This document shows positions 22,185 through 35,400 of a stretch of 64,000 nucleotides of DNA, piece after piece. This DNA is from Otis tarda (Eukaryota; Chordata; Aves; Otidiformes; Otididae). The translations under genes and the position numbers were made by a program. The notes beneath the pieces are model-generated. The model saw nothing but the letters and a program-made list of their open reading frames with translations, did no database searches and was not told the DNA's origin. Location: the NCBI GenBank assembly GCA_026413225.1, contig CM048560.1:13720001-13784000 (forward strand), written 5' to 3'. The number at the start of each line of letters is the position of its first letter. Positions within the stretch are counted from its first letter, which is position 1.

Positions 22185-24262
22185 AAGAAGTCGTTGAGAA
22201 TTTTGTGATGAAATATTGTGCAGTTGAAAAACCTATAAGGAATGCTTTCTGTTGCAACTTTTCTCTCAATATCTCCCTGAAGATGTATTTGAAGAATGAT
22301 AGCACATGTGCTTCATGCTCAGTGTTAGGGAGAACTTGAATTCAAATCTATAGAAGGATGCTGCAGTCCTGAAAAAGCTGTCTTCTGATGGGACTTTTAA
22401 TGGGAGTCTTTGCCTGAGTAAGGAATGAAGTCTCTATTTTTTAAGTGCAGTAATTAAGTTGATTTAAGCTCAAAGGTTAAGACTACTGAGATGATGTGCT
22501 GAAAATGCTGTTTTGATAGTCAGTTCCCAAAACTTTTTGAGAGTATTCTTGGGAAAACTGGAAAGATTGATCCAGAATCTATCGTATCTGTTCACTTTAC
22601 TGTGTTCTAATGACATGTAACGTGACTATGTCCTGCTCGTGACAGTTTTGTGCATTAAAAAACCCAACCCAGCTGTCACAAATGCAGGTTGATGCATGAG
22701 TTAAATGCTGTTGTCTATCTTTGCAGTTAAAGGCAAAAAATACTCTCTCTGCTCTAAGAGCAGTACACTTACACAAGCATATGAGTTTGAAAATTTCAGT
22801 CCTTTAGTAAAATCACAATTTGCCTCACCCAAAATACTGTTCTGTCCCATCACAGTGAGTGCTTCTAAACTATAAAGAGAAAACGTGTTTGCAATAGAAG
22901 TGCATTAAAACCAGTTGTACTTATTCAAAACTCAAATGGGAAGAACCTATCTGTGTGTATAGGTTTCTGTGTTTTACTGTCTTTGGTTGCTTGTGCCTTC
23001 TGAATTACTTTTCTGTGTGAATAAGATGGATTTATGCCACTTGATGCTTAAATGGAAGAGAAACTACTTGCTCAGGAATGTTGCAGTTGTATTTGCCCTG
23101 TTGAGTGAAATGTACATTAGGAGTCAGTTTGACTTCAGGAAAAGCAGCTTCTGTTAACTGAGAGTCCTTTGAGCTGGCCTATCTAGAACTGTCTTTATAA
23201 GAATATGGGAGAACGTTGTTTTTTGGTTGGTTTTTTTTTTTTTTTTGTCAACAAAAGATTTATCTAAATTTATGAACTAGGTACACGGAATGGAAAGAAA
23301 CTGTATAGTTTAACTTTATTGGTTCGTGGTTTGCCTAAGTATGTATGGGAGGAAACTCGTGAAATGGCATCTGAGAACTGAACCCTTAATGTGCTGTGCA
23401 GTGCTTTGCATTTGTTTTTTTTATTTTGCAGCTCTGGACAGTTTACTTCCACACTTCTTCATTTTTGAATATGGAAAGTATTGATTTTTAGTTGTAACAA
23501 ATACTACCTTCAGCCTAGGGCTACTAAGCTATCTGGGAATGAAGGTGTTGGAGTGGTGGATAGAATAGTAAATAGTGAGGCCTGGCTTGGTATAGACTAT
23601 TACAGCGACTTCTCTCTGCTACCTGATGGTCAGCTCTAAAATACTTGTGGCTCAGGTAGTGGTTCTCTCCATTTTACTAAAGCTGTCTATTTCTGTCTCT
23701 TCCTACACCTGCCCAAATCCACAGTGCAGCCTGTTGCAGGGACAAGTCATATTCAGAAAGCTGCGAGTTTGTTTGTAGTCAGTGATCTTTCTGGCCCTTC
23801 AAGTAACTGGTTTAGCCATAAGGGCATTTATAGAGCTGGGGTTAATGCCTTTATCAGCTGCATACAAGTGTGTTTAAGTTGAATCATCCCCCTTCCTCCT
23901 GAAAGTGGGAGAAGTCATGTGCGGACTGTGAAGAAATACAGCAAAATGCAGGCTGAAAGGCAAGATGTATATGGCTAATTGTGTGGGTTTGTGGGTTTTT
24001 AAGAGAACTCTGATCTCAAAAGCCTGGGAATCACAGGCTCATCTACTGCTAAAGTTCTGGGGGACTTTCGTATACCGTGAGTTTAGAGAAGAAGATCTCT
24101 CAGCCTGGGCACAATTAATGGCTTTTTAATCTAAAGTCAGTGCTGGATTCTTCCTGTAATACAATAGCTGTGCTGTGTGTTGTTTCATTTGCATGTGACA
24201 GTGAACATGGGGTTTTTAAATCATGAGTGTAAATATCTTAATAAAAGTTTTTCTCTTTTTAG
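22185..24262 (+). other. FRRS1: FRRS1 3'UTR (probable)
   Basis: This AT-rich stretch follows the stop codon without splice sites of note. The first canonical AATAAA in a convincing setting is at 24240-24245. Variant signals (ATTAAA) occur earlier, for example near 22653 and 22903, so shorter forms are possible. A T tract lies at about 23230-23246. Confidence 0.55.
24228..24245 (+). terminator. FRRS1: Poly(A) signal of FRRS1 with upstream UGUA element
   Basis: TGTAAATA at 24228-24235 is followed by AATAAA at 24240-24245. UGUA upstream of AAUAAA is the known binding site of cleavage factor Im; the same eight bases also match a Pumilio site. Cleavage would fall at about 24255-24270. Confidence 0.5.
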
Positions 24263-24795
24263 CAAAGGTGAAAACACTATCAAATAGAAACTAGAAAAGA
24301 ATAGTCTTGCCTAGCAGCAAAATGGATTGTCTGTTTTCTTTGTAGATGTTTTTTTATAAATTAAAGCTTTCTAAATGCTTCCTGGAAAAACTCTTACTGA
24401 AACTGAATCTTGAAATAGTTTCTCTCTGTAATGCAGAGTTTCTTTTCCTCAAGAAGGAAAAAAGTTGGCAGAATTGTCAGTTGCTCTTTGGATAACTTGT
24501 TCCTTCCCACTGCTGCAATATTGCCTGGTTTCTTAATTGAGGCCTTATGTGCAGCGTTGCAAATTACTTGATGGAAAGACTTGTTAATTTTGTGCCATGT
24601 TTCTTCACACCACTGCCCTGCCCTCTTCTTGCGTATCTAGGAAGAGGAAGCAATGTGTCATTGTATTCTAGTGACTTCCAAAGTTTCCAGTATACTCTTT
24701 TTGGAAAAAAAAAAAGAAAAAAGTCTACAGAAGTGTTTGATAACAGCAGGAAAATAGGTGACAGGCAGTTTGGTTCTAGAGACAATATTGGCTGT

Positions 24796-24818
24796 TATAT
24801 ATATATATTTTTTTTTTC
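24796..24818. repeat. (AT)n run and T tract
   Basis: AT dinucleotides followed by about ten T, just beyond the likely FRRS1 3' end. Confidence 0.75.
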
Positions 24819-27800
24819 TTGCATGATAAACTGTTGTAGAGAAGAAAATTTCCATTGCTTTGCTTCATAAAGGAATCTCACTAAAGTCAAGAAAACATCT
24901 TCACAAGAAGAGATCGAGAAGGTTTCAGTGTTCTCTCTTACTCTCAGGTTAAAGTTGTGACGACAAATGAACATTACCATATTGCTGTTCGGATTCTTCT
25001 AGACGGGCAAACACTCCCAGTCAAGTAGAAACTTGTGATCAGTCTCACAACCAGTCGTTTACTGTCTTAAATGAGTTGTTAGGTGCAGCCTCCAAATACT
25101 GGTCTTGACTTAACTGCAAATCATGTTTCTTCCATATGTTTTGAATTAAAACTGACTGATGCAAATAGCTCAAATGCAATGGAATTCACTGCTGCTTTGC
25201 TTTACTTGAAATATTTCTTTTGCTAGCAGACATACAGGCTGCAGAATGAACTAAGAAAAGGTGTGCTTTGTTTCTCTCCCTTACACTGAACCCTACACTT
25301 TTCTGTTTTGTCAAAAATCACAAGATGAGGAGACTTCATATAATGTATAATATATATAATGTGTAACAATGCATATGTTTTTCCTGTACGCGGGTTTGGG
25401 AAGGCTAGAGATTGCCTGCCTTCTGTTTTCCATTTCCGTCACGGTTGGTAACACTACGGGGCGCTCTTGTTCAAATAACAGGATTTTTATTTCGCTTGCT
25501 TTGTTTAATCTGTCAGGGAGAGGTTCAGAGATGTAACGGATGTCCAGACCAGGAAGTGTTCCTAGATAAACTGATGAGAAAAATTCTCAAGCTTTATTAA
25601 GAAACTCGATCTTTAAATTCAAGCCAGCTTATACAGATAGACATTATGAAATGGGTGTTTACTTGATGTCTGTGCTTAAGCTTTTATTTGAACAGTTACA
25701 GCCTATTTTCTTTTGCTGTGTGTGTAAACTGCTCTATGTGGGTACATCCCTTTCCAGACAACGTAAGATGAATGGCAATCATCAAGGAAAAATTGCAGTC
25801 TTCTGCATTGAAATGCAGAAGTCATCTCAGTGATTTTAGACCTTCAGTGCAGACTGAAGAAAGAAAGACTCCCAATGAATAGAAGGATGGTTAAGAGGGA
25901 TGACTTGCTAGTAATTCTGAGAGATTCTTTGCTCACATCATCTGATCCCAGCTTCTCGAAGGGGTTTGTGTAAAGGGGGGAGCTGTTCCATTCACTTACC
26001 TGAGGAAGTTGCACAGCAGAATCAGCACAGGACAAGTGCTTCAGAACACGCTTGGTACCATGTGTTTTAGCTCATACATGAGCTAATTCAGCTACTGATG
26101 CTTCTGTTGGTCTTTCTCGTGCTGTGCAGAAGTGACTTTATGTATTGCAAACCACAAAAGCTGAACATTCATGTCACATGGAGCCAGGTATCTATGATAG
26201 TCGTCCTGGAGAAATGATACTGCCCTAAGAAGGACTCCAGCTTTGGCTTTGTTTCAGGGAAACTTCTGTCTTGCTGGACCTCAGAAATCATTTGGCTTTA
26301 ATGATGAATTGGAATTTTGCATTGCATACTGGCATGTGAAAAAGATTATTTATTTTCTTGCAATTCTGTTCTTGTTGATAGGGGATGTGGGAAGGCTCTG
26401 GGGCTGCAGCATTCAGATGGTGAGCATCCCTGCTTCCCTGAAGCACATAATTCTTGAGTACTCCATTTTGTGTCCCTGTTCCTCCAAATTAATGACCTGA
26501 TATCCATGCTGCTACATAGCTAGTGTATTAGTGTGGGACAGTTCAGATACATCTGGCTGTATCTGTATGTAAAACCATACAAACTGAATGGTTTTAATAT
26601 ACGCAACATCAGAGTTGCCACATGGCAAAGCAGAGATCTGGCAGAGCCCAGTACTGTCTCCAGAAGAGGCACTGATCAGTGCTTAGAGCAAGAGATGTAA
26701 CAAGACTGCAGTGATATTCTCTTCTCCTTGCTGCTTGCTAGAATCTGTGTAAGGGTCACCTACGCTAGAAACTGCAGCTGGATTATGATCTTTTGTAGTG
26801 ATGGGATTTTATCTATGAAGTGTGCAATGAATTATTTAAAAAAAATCTGTTAATGCTTTTGCCCTCCCATTTAATTTGTCATCATACAAAACTGCTGCTT
26901 GCTTTTGTTTTAAGCCTACTTCTTGATGTTGTTGTTTAATGATGTGTATTTTGTTTTCACCTTCCTGTCTTGATCACCGTTCTCTAGGCCTCTCGTGTGT
27001 GCCTTACTGTCTTTTTCCCTGTATCACTGCTGTATTATGTAGCCATTTCACGCTTCTGATAATCTTCATTAACCTTCTCAATTTGTCTCTTCGGAGATGG
27101 GCTGACCGAACTCTATTCAACTTGTACATACGAAGTGCTTTGACACAGTTGTATCTTCATTTGTTTTCCATGCCTTTGCTAATGAGTCCTAAAGTTCTCT
27201 TCATTTTCATGGCTTCTAAGCACGCAGTTGATATTTGTCAGTTGGTATTTAACAGCTACTTCTTGTGCTGTGTATGGTTAGGGTTATTTTGATTTTTTTT
27301 TTTTTTTTTAATTTCATTTCATGTATTGGTAGTTCACATGTAGATTTACTACACATTCACTGTTGTGGCGTCTCTTTTCAGTCTCCTTTCTTTTAAACTA
27401 CTTTGAATAACATTATGTTAGCAGCAGCATTTTTACCCACTTTTCCAGATCACTTAAGTTGAATAGCACAGATTATTGGAGAAGGCAGGGGATGAGCGTC
27501 CATAGAAATCTGCTGCTGTTAGAAAAATGGCTCATGACTACTTCATATCACTCTCCTACTCTCTCAGTTTATGGTATATACTGTTAACAATCTTTGAGAA
27601 GATGTAAAAATAAATTTTAAAAACCCCCAACAGTTGAAGGCAACTCCCTTTGCTCTTAGAATCCACAAAAATAGAACAAACATGAGGGGAGAAAAAAGCC
27701 CACACTATATAAAAAAAAAAAAACCCAAAAAGACCCAGAATAGACATAGAGAAAGCGTAATATAGTTAAATTTATTTGTTATTATCTAGTATTCCACTGT

Positions 27801-28434
27801 CCAGGTAACATCTCTGACAAGTCCTAAAATTTGAGATTATTACCCACTTCAGCCTGGGAGCCACCAAGTGCTTTAGAGGCTACAAGTCAGCTGATTACTA
27901 CCATTGTGCCTCAGTATGAGGTAGTAGCTTCAGTTTCCTGCTTTGAAACAAGGAAGACCAGCAAAAAAGTTATGGTTGTCTTTTGCTGGTGCATAATTTG
28001 AGTCACCTATACTATAATAACACAACCTCAGCTTTATCTGTTTGTTAATTCAAATCAGGCTAAGACCTAGCAAAATAAAGCTATCATACTGATTTGAATA
28101 TAAGGGTATAATGCTAGGAGGCACTTTTCCCCCTCCCCAAGAAATATGTGCTGGAAAAATCTGACTTGCATGTGGTTTTCTAGGTGTAATTGTAGCTTAT
28201 GGCTGCTTTAAGGGCCCAAGCTTCTCCAGTGTGTGGAAAGAATTAACCTGTTCCTTGGTGGGAGCCTTGGAGCTTGCTGAAGAGCTGTGCCCAGCAGTGG
28301 CTGCACCTACAACAGATCTTCTGTTGCAGCTGCAGGACAAGCCATTGGCAACTCAGTATTTCTGATGGGAGACTTGCACTAATTTTAGCTTTGCCAGTCA
28401 ACTGAATCTCATATATGAAGCAATTTTGGTGAGG

Positions 28435-28520
28435 TTTTTTTGCTTGTTTGGGTTTTTGGTTTTTTTTTTGGTTTGGGGTTGGGTTTTTTGGTTTTTTTTT
28501 TTTTTTTTTTTTTTCTTTTT
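28435..28520. repeat. T/G-rich low-complexity tract
   Basis: Runs of T broken by GG and GGGG, ending in about 24 T. On the PALMD strand this is an A-rich tract that could cause false oligo-dT priming. Confidence 0.75.
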
Positions 28521-28911
28521 GATGGACAGCCTGTCTGGCAACCAGTTTTCTGGAAAAGCAGGGCTTTCTGAGTAAGCTAGGAGGTGAAACCATGCTTGGG
28601 GGAGGTCAGGCTGTTCATAGTGTTACGGACAGGACTGATCTGTGAGATGATGGGTGGGTAGCATGTATGTGGCATGGGGAAGGGAGCAGGGTCTGAGGAT
28701 GGCTATATTGTCATATGTAAAATAGAAGGGGGGCGGACTGTGGAGCTCTAGCAGGTGGCTAAATATTTAAATGCTGACTTTACTGGGTTTTTTTTTTTTT
28801 GTTTTGCTGTCACTAAAAAAGGAATGCTTTAAACTTTGGCCAAGGTGGAATACTTGGAAACCAGCTTTTATACTTATATTTCTTCTTGTTCCTATCTCTC
28901 ATGTTCAGTTT

Positions 28912-29363
28912 TTTATTAACCAATGCTTTTAACAGAAAAACACTAGGACGGCATTTTCAATCAAAATCGGGTAGGTTGGCACGCTTTGAAGTGACACAAT
29001 GTTCTGTGACCTTCCATGAAGATGAGTGTTTACCTGCTCTGTGTATATAGCAACAACGTATTCCTGATTGTGGGAACAGGTATGCACATGTCTTCATTCT
29101 CTGATATACACTGCATTTATGGTCTTGCGTAACTTTCTACTACCTTCAGCAAAATCCAGGATGTGATTTGTGTGTTTGTAGCAGTTGGTCAAATTGAAAA
29201 GTCTGTTAAAGTCCGTTGGATTATGCAGAGGGCAAAATAACCCTGATGCATAAAACAGAAGAGCAAAACAAGCATCATGATCCAAAAAGGGTGTGTTGAA
29301 GAAACTCTTCCTAGCTTTATTCTGCTTTGAGTAGTAAATTTTACTTCCGTGTCATTACAGTTG
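28912..29363 (-). other. PALMD: PALMD 3'UTR (spliced isoform), possible extent
   Basis: Minus-strand sequence after the TAA. Candidate AATAAA signals on this strand are at 29316-29321 (only 43 nt past the stop), 28912-28917 (about 450 nt past) and 27771-27776 (about 1.6 kb past). Which is used cannot be decided here. Confidence 0.4.
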
Positions 29364-29407
29364 TTAAATCACCTTTTTCCCCAGCTTTGCCATTCTCATC
29401 CTCAGAG
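29364..29407 (-). CDS. PALMD: PALMD coding exon 8: standard tail and stop
   Basis: It encodes residues 539-552 (ALRMRMAKLGKKVI) and TAA at 29364-29366, after an acceptor TTTTTTCAG ending at 29408. This tail lacks cysteine and any lipidation motif and fits mammalian palmdelphin. Confidence 0.93.
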
Positions 29408-32400
29408 CTGAAAAAAGAAAACAAATAAAGCCGTTGCATTTTAAGACTAACTTTCTATTTCTGATGCGAAATTTCTTTATTTAGAAAAATGAAGAACAGA
29501 CATACCTCCGGTAGTTAATCCAGCAGAAAAGGCATTGTTTTAGTGTTACAGAAAGAAATCAGTAGAAGGCATTAGTTCTGGCATTTTTGCAGTAAAATGA
29601 GTAAATTAAGAAATTACTCCATTATCACAATTTGAAAATTAGCCCAGCTCTTTTGTAACTGTTTTGTTTCTGTTACCTTTACTAAGATATTGCAGACAGA
29701 TGGTATTGTCCTTGACTAGATGCTGACAGATTAAAAGGATGCATGAATAATTAAACAAACTCTTTGTTTAAACTAAGCTCCTCAGTGGGAGCTGTAACTG
29801 TTTGAAAGCCTTTTTCTTTTGTGTTGATGTTCACAGAAAACTTTCCTCTCTTCCTGGTGTAGTGAGTCAGAGTGGGAGTTAGTCCCATTCCTGATTTAGG
29901 TCTGATGGAGTAACTTAGTATCTCTATAAACACCAGTATGGCTGTTGTCTGTAACTGGGTACAATGTGGGTCAGTTTGAAAGTGACAGTGCAGGGCAGAT
30001 GATTAAATGTTAAGGTTATTTTTAGAACAGCGATACAATGCTGTTGTTTGATATGTAAGAGCCTCCCCCCACCACGCAGTTGATCTGAGAATGCAGTGGG
30101 AATAATCTCTGACCTGGTAGGTTGAAGAGTCACCCAAAATAGCATGTCTCATTCCTTCATCCCGCCTCTGTCTCTGCACTGAGAGACAAGGGGTCAAAGC
30201 AGCTGTTTACTTGATTTATGTATGTCAGCAAAAGTCCAACTGAAGTTAGATTTTGAATGCTGAAATTGTTGCAAATCAGAAGCATCTGAGTGTAACTTTA
30301 TATCATAGGGCCACTGATGTTAAGCTCAGCTCTTGCAAAGACCCTGTGTACTGTTTGCAGACCAAGGAATTCTGAAGGATTCGAGTCCTGGTTGTGGTTT
30401 GAGAGAACGATCAGTCTGATGCTTCACTTACAGCCAATGGTCCATCTTTGTCTTGCGCTATGCGTTACAGAAACAGATGGCATGCATGAGTCTTTCTCTA
30501 TTAAAAAGTTTTGTTGTGTGTTACTTTCTTCAATGCAAATGGAGCTAAGTCTCCATTGTGTTTTTTGAAGGTTGCACAGCTTCCAGTGGTAAGGAAAAAA
30601 ATTAGCTCATCTAGACTACGTACTTGCCAAAAGCCTTCGACCTTCATGTGCTACAAGAACCTGTTCCACACTGTCAGTGGGTCTTACTGTCTATTCAGCT
30701 TCAGGTTTTCCTTTCCTTGTTCATTCCACTGTGTCTAGCCTTTGTTCCCCCCCAAGGACTTTTAATTTCCTTAATGAGTATTGAATGTTCAAAACATTTG
30801 CACACTAATTCATTTGACTGAAATTTGAAGAAGAAAATAAGCTCTAATAATGCAGAACACTGGTGTCTTAATTATAGGATTGTCATCTTTCTCTCTAGTT
30901 TTTCTGAGGGCACATACTTTGGAGATACTGGTTGCCTACCAAGCTCCTGGGGAAAGGAAAATTGCTCCCATATGGAAAGAGATATGTCCTACATTTCTGT
31001 CAGTTTGAGTGCATACTGAAAGCTCCTAATTTAATCTGATATTTCTCTATATAGATTGGCACATGGAACAGTTCCTCTGCCTCCTAATTGTCCTTGGCCA
31101 TTGCTAACTTTTTTACTGACTTGCTCTGAAGGTTCATTTATTTCCCATAGCAAGATGGTCACATAACGAACTGTCCTCCTGGTCTGTCCTGTGCTTCCTT
31201 GTTTTCCCTTCTCTTTCAGAGAGTCCTCAGTGCCTGCTTAATGTTCAAATGCTGCAGTTGACTCCCAAAGCTTTCATTTCAGAGAGGATTACTTTTCCTG
31301 TTGTACAGTTCGTTGTTTTAGTAATGAATGATGAGGTACCAAAAATAATTTTGACTCCCCTCTTTTTACTGGTGGTGTTTATGGTGAACCTGAACTAGGC
31401 TGAGCACTGCTGGCTGCTTTGAAAACAGTTTATTTCCCTAAGAAACAGCTTTGTGTAATGCATTGTTCTAGATTTAAGAGGCTTTCCTGGTTTTGTTTCC
31501 TTTTTAGAAGTCACAGGAGGATTACAGGACTGCTTGGGAAAAATTGAGTCACTTCCTGGCTTTTTCCACTGATCAAAATGTTGCAGGGAGTGGCAATAAA
31601 TAGATGGAGGGGTAAAGAGGAATATGGCTTAGTTCCAAATCCTACTGGGCATTTCAGACACTCACTTGGAGGCAGTGCTGACTGTTAGGGTGTATTTTTG
31701 AGGCAGTTGCCAAATGGCTTTTAATTTAATTGGGACCTTTTTTTTCCTAATTGTCTGTTTTCTGCTGGGTAGAATACTTTTAGGTAAATGAGTAAGGCCA
31801 AATACAGAGTAGCAGAACAGATTCTCAAATGTCTTTGCTAGATTTACACTTATCCCCCTTCCCTGAAAGTCTGATTGTTTTCCACTAACCTCACAAGAGG
31901 GAACACAGATGGTTTGGAGAGTGTCTTTAAGTGGCAGGGAAAAATGAGGATGTTTCAGACACTTCTTCCAGGAAACAAAAACAAGCAAAGGTTGTTACAG
32001 GTAGAGGTGCTCAGCAGACATCTCATGGCCTGTGTATGGCCAGCCCCAATAGTACTGCCAGCTCATGTTTTTTTCTTGGAAACCTCTTTCCCAGGATCTG
32101 TTCAGGAGCACTCGTGCAGCAGGCTGTTGGATTAATTAATTGTTTCAGTAGCAACCAGCTGGTGGGTGGATGAGTGTCGCTTCTCCATTATATGCCTATA
32201 CATATGTGATGGGGGAATTAAGGAACCATCTCCAAAATATAATGGACTGGAGCAGTTGCTAAAGTGGTTTATCTTGCCTGTACCAACTACTTCTGCTTTC
32301 AGTTGCTGGCAGCAGCCTTTGGTCCTGGAGGATGGGGGGAGGTGCACAGATAGCAGGATTGGTGTCTGAGAGAAGCAAAGGTCCTCTGAAGTGATAGAAA

Positions 32401-35400
32401 AGTGCAGTGGTCTCATTGATCAGAAAGGCTGGGCAACACCACTGGAATATTTCAGGCTGTTGTGTGCACAACTGCACGAGATTGATACTCCTATAAACTG
32501 ACAGCATTACTTCCTGAACAGCCCTTCCCAATCCGTGTATACTGATGCAAAAATCTTTGAAACTCCTTATGTGACCCAATGACCACCCTCTCTCCTGGCT
32601 TTGCTTGTATTGTAAAAATGCTGGGCTGTCAGTGCAGCTTTAGGTAGGGCTCAAACTTAGACTTTTGCTGCCAAATTGCAAAATTATTCAGAATACAGTC
32701 CGGTAGAGGAGCAAGGAGAGAATGTGAGATCAGAACCCTGATCTTCTTATAATTCCAGCACAGGGTTCTTTCCTTAAAATGGAATGTGACTGCTGTCTGA
32801 GATCTCTGTAAATATGCTTAAATGCAGTTTCATTGTCTGTGTTGAAGTGCAACATAATCATAAAGAAGAGCTTTCTGTGTTTCTGAAGATCTTGCTATTG
32901 TTCTTTCAACCTTTTATAATAAAACTTTCCAGTAAGAAATAGCTGCTTTGAGTATTAATGCAATATAAAAAGTGTTAAAAATAACACTATGGACTATATG
33001 GATTAACCACATGTAGGGATGAAAACTGTTTCCTTGTACTTCAGAGGCCATAAAAATATAACTCAGATTAACAAAAAAAAAAGTTAAAACTTGCATAAAC
33101 ATTGTCAAGGCAAAGTTGGCAATGCTAATTTCAGAAAATGCAAAGTAAAGCTAGTTATTAAACAGTCTTTCTGATTTAAGGAGCAATTTAGATTTTCTGG
33201 AAGTAGTTAGAATGCAGATAGGCACAAAAACATTCCAGTGAGGAGACAGTGTTAAGAAGCAATGCTGTTAGTTACCTGTTAGAAATGAAAACTAATTCTG
33301 CTAATTGAGGTAGCATTAATGGAACTTTTAATTGTCACTTGAAAGAGAACTACTTTTAATCTTTGAAGGTTACAGAAATGGCTTTTCCAAGATGTTTGAT
33401 TTTTCCAAGTGTTGATATGGTAACTAGTGTATTGCTAAAGATTAAACAGTTCAACGGTACCAAAGTGCAGATTGGCATGTGTTAACAAACAAGAGCAAAG
33501 CAATGATTAGTAATTGCATATTAGTCCATGAAACAATCCAAATAGTAAAGTGAAACAGTTGCTAGCAGATAAGAGTAGTATCAGTTTGCTACATGAGTGA
33601 ACAGCAGTGACATGATTTTCTTTTTCTGTTACCTGTTAGTGAGGGATCTTCCGTACCGTCTCCAGATACCTGGCTGTGAAGATGAGCACGGTGTGTCGGT
33701 GAGCTTAAGCGTTCCTCTTGTTCTCGCAGGGAGATGGAATTTTTGTGGGGTACCTTGTTCAGGCTTGCACCCAGACCGCTCACAGGGTTCGTCTGTGGGA
33801 CTTCTGTGAATTTCCTGCTTGGTGGCTGATAGACCTGACTGTAGTGGCCTATGGGATGATATGCTGGTTTCTCAGATTTGCTGTCATCTTCATCATCATC
33901 AATGATAACTAATTCTGCACGAATGACCCCATCGTATCGTGACAACTTTTGGTCTGCTTCTGCATCATTGTCATCATCAATGCGCTGATAACCCATGAAA
34001 ATCATTGTTACTGGTTCAGAATCATCCACATAACATGGTACAGCTTGGACAATGCTGTACTGAACATCTTCCTCATCTTGAGGTGCAGGGGATGTTTCAT
34101 TAAGATGGCGGGGACTTAAAAACCTTGTCTCATTATTACTTTCTCTTGTATTCTGGTAAGGTTTTAATTCCTCATGTGCAGCTTTTCTTTCTTCATTATG
34201 TATCGTGCTGTTCTCAGGATTAGCATGCACTTTCTTCTCTGAATGGGAAAGTACTGGAGAGGGGGACTTTGGCTGTATTACCTTTGGAAGATCAAGCCTA
34301 TTGTCTTTATGTTGCTGCATAAAGGGCTCTGTTTTGGAGGAGAATTCTGTCTGATGATTGCTAAATCCATTCATCTCTCTTCTGTGAGTGTCTTCCAGTT
34401 TTGGTCCAGGGACTAGTTTGTCTTTCTGAGGAGTAACTGGCCTCCAAAATTTGTTTGCAAACACAGGCTCATGATACTCTGTTGGAGACTGGGAATTTTT
34501 TTCAGTTGCCTGCCGTAGCAGGTCTTCCACCTCAACAGGAGCAAGTTCATCCATTCCATTTTGTGTTGTGCTACCATTTGAGGACACTGCATAGACTGAC
34601 TTCCTGCCATCATCATAGACTTTAATTCCCGTCTCTTTAAACTCCTTTGAGGGAAGAGGTATTGTGGATAACACTGTGTTTTCTCCTGTCTTCCTGTCTT
34701 TTTCAACTTTAATTTCCATGGCAAACAAAGCTGTTGAAAGAAACAAGTGCTTAAAGTGGTAATGCAGCAGCTGCAAGAAGTATTATAGAAAAGTTCTGAC
34801 AGTGATAGAGAATGATTTTCACAATGATTTATCAAATACATTAAACTACGACATAAATAATCGATACATTGGATTCTCATTTTGAATGCCCCCTTCCATC
34901 CTGTCAAAACTTGAAGTGGAAAAAAATATTTTCATTTGAATCTAATTTTGTGATGAAAAATAAGCTGTTGAGGAGCCAGTTTTCATTATGTGATTGACTG
35001 AGAAAGCCAGATTTAACCTTGGCCGCTGGTGCAATAGCAGCTGAAAGAGCGCAACGTGCTACAAGACTAAAGAATTTTGGGCACTCAGAAGGATTAGGAG
35101 GCTTTGTAGTAGCTGGGAAATAACCAGACTAATGCTGGCTGCTCAGTAGGTGTAAGTGCAGATAGAAAATGTGAAATGCATGATATGAAGGGAGGAACTA
35201 CTTAAAGTTATGCCAGGTAGAGGAATGAAGTGTTGGAAAGAACTGTTAATGTTGAAAACACTTGATCCTTATTCTGAATGGCACATACCTTACACCAGTG
35301 TCCCACCTCTCCCATCTTTCGATGACCTCACTGATAACATAGCTTAAATGAGGACAACATTGTCCCATATCTGTAATCCTTCCCTTAAAGTGTCTTACAT

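Larger units (their letters stand above)
24263..28890. other. Region between the two convergent genes
   Basis: It lies between the likely FRRS1 end and the likely PALMD end. I see no exon on either strand. It contains an AT run with a T tract (24796-24818), A and T tracts near 24706, 27293 and 27708, and a long T/G-rich tract at about 28435-28520. The left part could belong to a longer FRRS1 3'UTR and the right part to a longer PALMD 3'UTR. Confidence 0.5.

Noticed and set aside
28243-28593. Lys/Pro/Gln-rich minus-strand frame
   Set aside because: The repeated residues come from the T/G low-complexity tract at about 28435-28520.
31875-32580. Cluster of overlapping open frames on both strands in the last PALMD intron
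   Set aside because: Frames contradict one another, have no shared splice structure and show no known motif.
34413-34907. 164-codon minus-strand frame over PALMD exon 7
   Set aside because: It is an alternate reading frame of the real PALMD exon and crosses its acceptor.
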